This document shows positions 24,219 to 26,669 of a DNA stretch of 26,669 nt, piece by piece; position 1 is the stretch's first letter, and every line of letters starts with the position of its first letter. The notes under the pieces were generated by a model. It did no database searches, was not told the DNA's origin, and saw only the letters and a list, made by a program, of their open reading frames with translations. Origin of the DNA: JACDHG01 sp963815295 (GTDB taxonomy: Bacteria > Actinomycetota > Actinomycetes > Propionibacteriales > Nocardioidaceae). The position numbers and the translations under genes were made by a program. The stretch spans positions 1 to 26,669 of the forward strand of contig CAWFFZ010000017.1 of assembly GCA_963815295.1 (NCBI GenBank). Direction: 5' to 3'.

Positions 24219-24800
24219 TGCCACTCCCTTCCTTTTGCTCACGTTTCCCGGCAGTGTCTTCGCGGTCTCTCTTCTGTCTCTGATCGTCTCCGACACGTCC
24301 ACCTCGTCGGCCAATGCGGCCTGTAGGGACACGAAGCCCGGCATCTGACTTCTGTGACTTCTGTGGTTTCTGTGGACGCTGGGTACCGTGCGGCGGAATC
24401 GGACCCATCCGGCGAGTCTCCCACTGTGCAGACTCGTAGCGTGCTCGCTTGAGAGAGCAACTCTGACATTGCGGGTCGCGTCGCTCCCACGTCGTTGTCA
24501 CCGCGACGGATGACCTCGAGGGCGTACCCGTAGTTTCCCGACTCTCCCAAGCCGACACTGTGCAGAACGACGGTCCGACGATGCTCCATCGGGCGTTTGC
24601 CGAAAAACCGCAGGCAAGAGGTGACCTGGGCAACGCCGGGCACTTCCCAGCCCGATCGGCAGGATCAGATCCAACCACCGTATCGGTCACCTTATGAGGC
24701 GACGTTCGCTGGTGTTCGCTGGACTGCGCTGATGCTCAGAGCCCAACGAAATAAGCGGTGTGCGGACGGTGGTGGGCTTCTGCGGACATGTGGCCGCAGC
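24219..24800. other. No supported gene; short tandem repeat
   Basis: No frame here has a start site and family sense together. At about 24348-24375 a 9-base unit (ACTTCTGTG, then GTTTCTGTG) is repeated three times. A segment at 24601-24621 (CGAAAAACCGCAGG, then AGAGG) resembles the sequence just after the tRNA fragment at 24844-24865. Confidence 0.45.
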
Positions 24801-24844
24801 CTGGGGGTCAAGGGGTCGCAGGTTCAAATCCTGTCAGCCCGACC
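24801..24844 (+). repeat. 3' fragment of tRNA-Pro(GGG), probable attachment site
   Basis: This is a precise 3' part of a tRNA: anticodon loop CTGGGGG (24801-24807), 3' anticodon stem TCAAG, variable loop GGGTC, T arm GCAGG-TTCAAAT-CCTGT (24818-24834), acceptor strand CAGCCCG and ACC (24835-24844). It matches what I know of actinobacterial tRNA-Pro(GGG). The acceptor, D arm and 5' anticodon strand are absent upstream, and no intact copy is in the window. Elements that insert at tRNA 3' ends leave such a fragment at their far end, so the element should lie to the left and the host chromosome to the right. Confidence 0.8.
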
Positions 24845-25130
24845 GATAAAACCGCAGGTCAGAGGCCATTTCCGGCGACAGGAAACGGCCTCGATTCTCA
24901 GGCCGAGAGGGCGGCAAGCGTACTTCTCGGAACGTTTTGGGCCCGACCAACACCCGGAGCTCACCGGACGCGCAAGACAAGACTCCTCGGGCTCCGCCGC
25001 TCACGACCGCGTCTTGACACAGAAGGGAGCCATGACCGCTCGCATCGCGCCAAGAGCGGACCCCTAGCGGCGGGTGCGGCAGGTGCGGCAGGTGCGTCAA
25101 GCGGTACTAGCTCTGCATCCGGCTGAATTG
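24845..25130. other. No supported gene
   Basis: This gap lies between the tRNA fragment and the stop of the FAD oxidase gene. Near 25068-25098 a GTGCGGCAG unit repeats about three times. I see no start site, RNA gene or terminator that I can support. Confidence 0.5.
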
Positions 25131-26467
25131 TCAGGGAGCGATGTTCTGGTTGAGGTGGAATAGGTTCGTGGGATCGGTACGTCGCTTGATCTCGACAAGG
25201 CGCTGGTACTTCTTCTCGCCGTAGGCACGCTGCACGAAGTCTTGGCTGCTGTCGGACTGTTCGTTGATGTAGTTCGAGGTCACGCCCGATGACTGACTGA
25301 ACAGCTCAGCTGTTTCGCGGCCCCAGTGCGTTGCGGCTTCCTGGTCCTCGGGTCGGTCCCAGGACCCTGTGACGACGTAGTAGTAGGGGTTGGATCGCCC
25401 TGAGTAGGCGGTCTCGTCGTCATCGACGTCAGCGACGGCTCCACCGAGTTGAATCATGTAGACATCGCACTCGGCGGTTGGTGCGCCGGCGATCTGTCGG
25501 GTCATGAGAGAGATGAAGTCATGGTCGAGCCTTGAGACAAAACCCCCTTTGGAGTAGCAGCAGATCCCCCAGGCGACGGATTCGTCTGAGGCATGTTGCA
25601 GTTCGGTGAACGTGCTTGTCGCCGATTCACAACGCTGACCACCCAACCGAGTCATGGGGCCTAGGCGCGTTTCGGCGGTGGCCGGGTCGCCAAACCAGAC
25701 AGATTTCACCCTGAGCTCATCTCGCGTCAGGAACAATCCGACGGTCTGATCCCTGGGCAGATCGCTCGCGATGCCGGCCAGGTCTCCTAGCACCTGGTCG
25801 GCGGCGGACGTCGGGGTAGGCGCTCGTGACGACACAGGGCGAGCCCAGCTCGCGCATCCCGAACTCGAACCACGTTACGACTCCGAAGTTGCCACCGCCG
25901 CCGCGGATGGCCCAGAACAGCTCCGGGGCGGACTCCGCATCGACCTTGCGCCACGTTCCGTCAGCGGTGACGAGATCCACGGAGAGAAGGTTGTCGATCG
26001 CCAACCCGTAGCGACGACTGTTCCACCCCATTCCCCCGCCAAGAGTCAGCCCACCCACTCCGGTGTGCGAGACGACGCCAGCGGAAACGACGCCATTGAC
26101 CGGGACGGTGGCCGAATCGAGGTCGTGAAGCAGGGCACCACCGGGCACGCGCACGCGAGCTCGGGCAACGTCGACCTTCACCTCATAGAAGCCCGCGAGG
26201 TCGAGCACGATGCCATCGTCGCAAGTGGAGAAACCTGCAAGGCTGTGACCGCCTCCGCGAACCGCCAGCGTGAGTCCAGAGTCGCGGGCTATCGAGACGG
26301 TTCGTTGAACATCCCCCACGAGGACGGGCGAACCACCGCCAACGGGAATCGATCGAACGCACCGTTCCACACCCGGCGAGCGCCGTCGTAGTCGGGATGG
26401 TCCCCGCCGATGACCTGGCCCTCAGGGATGCGCGCAACTCCGCGAGGATGAACTCAGGAGACGCCAT
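25131..26467 (-). pseudogene. FAD-binding oxidase, berberine-bridge (BBE) type, three frame breaks
   Basis: A flavin oxidase of the PCMH/BBE family. ATG 26467, with GGAGGT six bases upstream, starts MASPEFILAELRASL. One frame over come GQVIGGDHPDYDGARRVWNG and FDRFPLAVVRP. A second shift gives GDVQRTVSIARDSGLTLAVR and GGGHSLAG, where the His is the expected covalent flavin anchor. Then come VSHTGVGGLTLGGGMGWNSR and LFWAIRGGGGNFGVVTWFEF. A third break near 25800 leads to AADQVLGDLAGIASDLPRDQ and the BBE end YQRLVEIKRRTDPTNLFHLN. The breaks lie near 26420, 26335 and 25800; the net correction gives 445 residues, normal for the family. The substrate is unknown. Confidence 0.75.
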
Positions 26468-26550
26468 CGTCTACCTCCATGCGCGGCGAGTGCATCGACG
26501 AAATCATCGAGCTTCAGCCTGGTCAAGAGCGCGTCCTCTGTCTCTGGCAT
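26422..26550 (-). CDS. Possible short ORF upstream of the FAD oxidase
   Basis: ATG 26550 has GGGAGAGG just upstream and reads MPETEDALLTRLKLDDFVDA then LAAHGG before running into the oxidase start and stopping at 26422. Codon use is typical for the first 26 codons. It may be a small protein whose true end overlaps the oxidase start, with the last residues altered by a frame error. I do not recognise it. The remaining bases to 26669 hold nothing I can support. Confidence 0.3.
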   Translation of the reverse strand: MPETEDALLTRLKLDDFVDALAAHGGRRWRLLSSSSRSCAHP

Positions 26551-26669
26551 GACCTCTCCCAGGGGCGATGTGGCCAGTGATCGCCGCAGAGGCTACACGA
26601 ACATCGGAGACCTGATGCGATGACGTGTCAGCGCGGGCATCCCTACGGACGCACGAGATCGGCGGCTCG

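Noticed and set aside
24348..24375. Tandem 9-base repeats as a possible CRISPR or iteron array
   Set aside because: There are only three imperfect units with no spacers and no replication or cas gene nearby. It is a small microsatellite-like tract.
25068..25098. GTGCGGCAG-type short repeats before the FAD oxidase stop
   Set aside because: There are three short, low-complexity units with no structure or neighbouring element that would give them a role.

Overview
The window is high-GC DNA with strongly G/C-biased third codon positions, ATGA start/stop overlaps and several leaderless-looking starts. It looks like an actinobacterium, probably near Nocardioides/Propionibacteriales. Supporting families are NfeD, DUF6653, a SigE-family sigma factor, an APH-type phosphotransferase, a mycothiol-type TIGR03086 fragment and DUF4242. 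The block at 10.6-15.4 kb matches the order of Mycobacterium tuberculosis Rv0535-Rv0540. Assignments rest on reading the translations; no database search was run.

Layout. (1) 0-7.9 kb is a ragged accessory region. It holds a frameshifted amine-dehydrogenase-like gene, two decayed copies of a small HTH protein, a minus-strand DUF6653/NfeD pair, and a tightly coupled CBS-protein/ArsB-NhaD-type permease pair. It also holds two permease fragments, an NhaA C-terminal fragment, an SRPBCC protein and a universal stress protein. The same short leader motif precedes the CBS/permease pair and the stress protein. (2) 7.9-10.3 kb has a secreted protein with an EF-hand-like loop next to a cupin, then a DUF4242 gene divergent from an AraC-type regulator. 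(3) 10.6-19.6 kb is the best organised part: MTA phosphorylase, an epimerase with a zinc-ribbon-like insert, a convergent multi-pass membrane protein, GT2 glycosyltransferase, DUF2064 protein, SAM methyltransferase, a membrane haem/molybdopterin oxidoreductase, a small membrane protein, and an OmpR/histidine-kinase pair. Most plus-strand genes from the GT2 on overlap by 4 bases. This looks like one envelope-linked pathway with its own sensor. (4) 19.7-23.6 kb has a phosphotransferase remnant, then sigma factor, anti-sigma-like protein, lipoprotein and a SnoaL-like gene, flanked by two near-identical 46-bp direct repeats. (5) 23.7-24.85 kb has a phage-type HTH (terminase small-subunit-like) gene and a 44-nt 3' fragment of tRNA-Pro(GGG), which reads as the right-hand attachment site of an integrated element lying to its left. 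(6) 25.1-26.5 kb carries a berberine-bridge-type FAD oxidase with three frame breaks.

About a dozen otherwise well-conserved genes are each broken by net single-base indels, and most are restored by changing a G or C run by one base. This looks more like consensus error in the sequence than true gene death, so most 'pseudogene' labels here are provisional. The truncated fragments (permease, NhaA, phosphotransferase, TIGR03086) lack large parts of their genes and are real remnants whatever the read quality.
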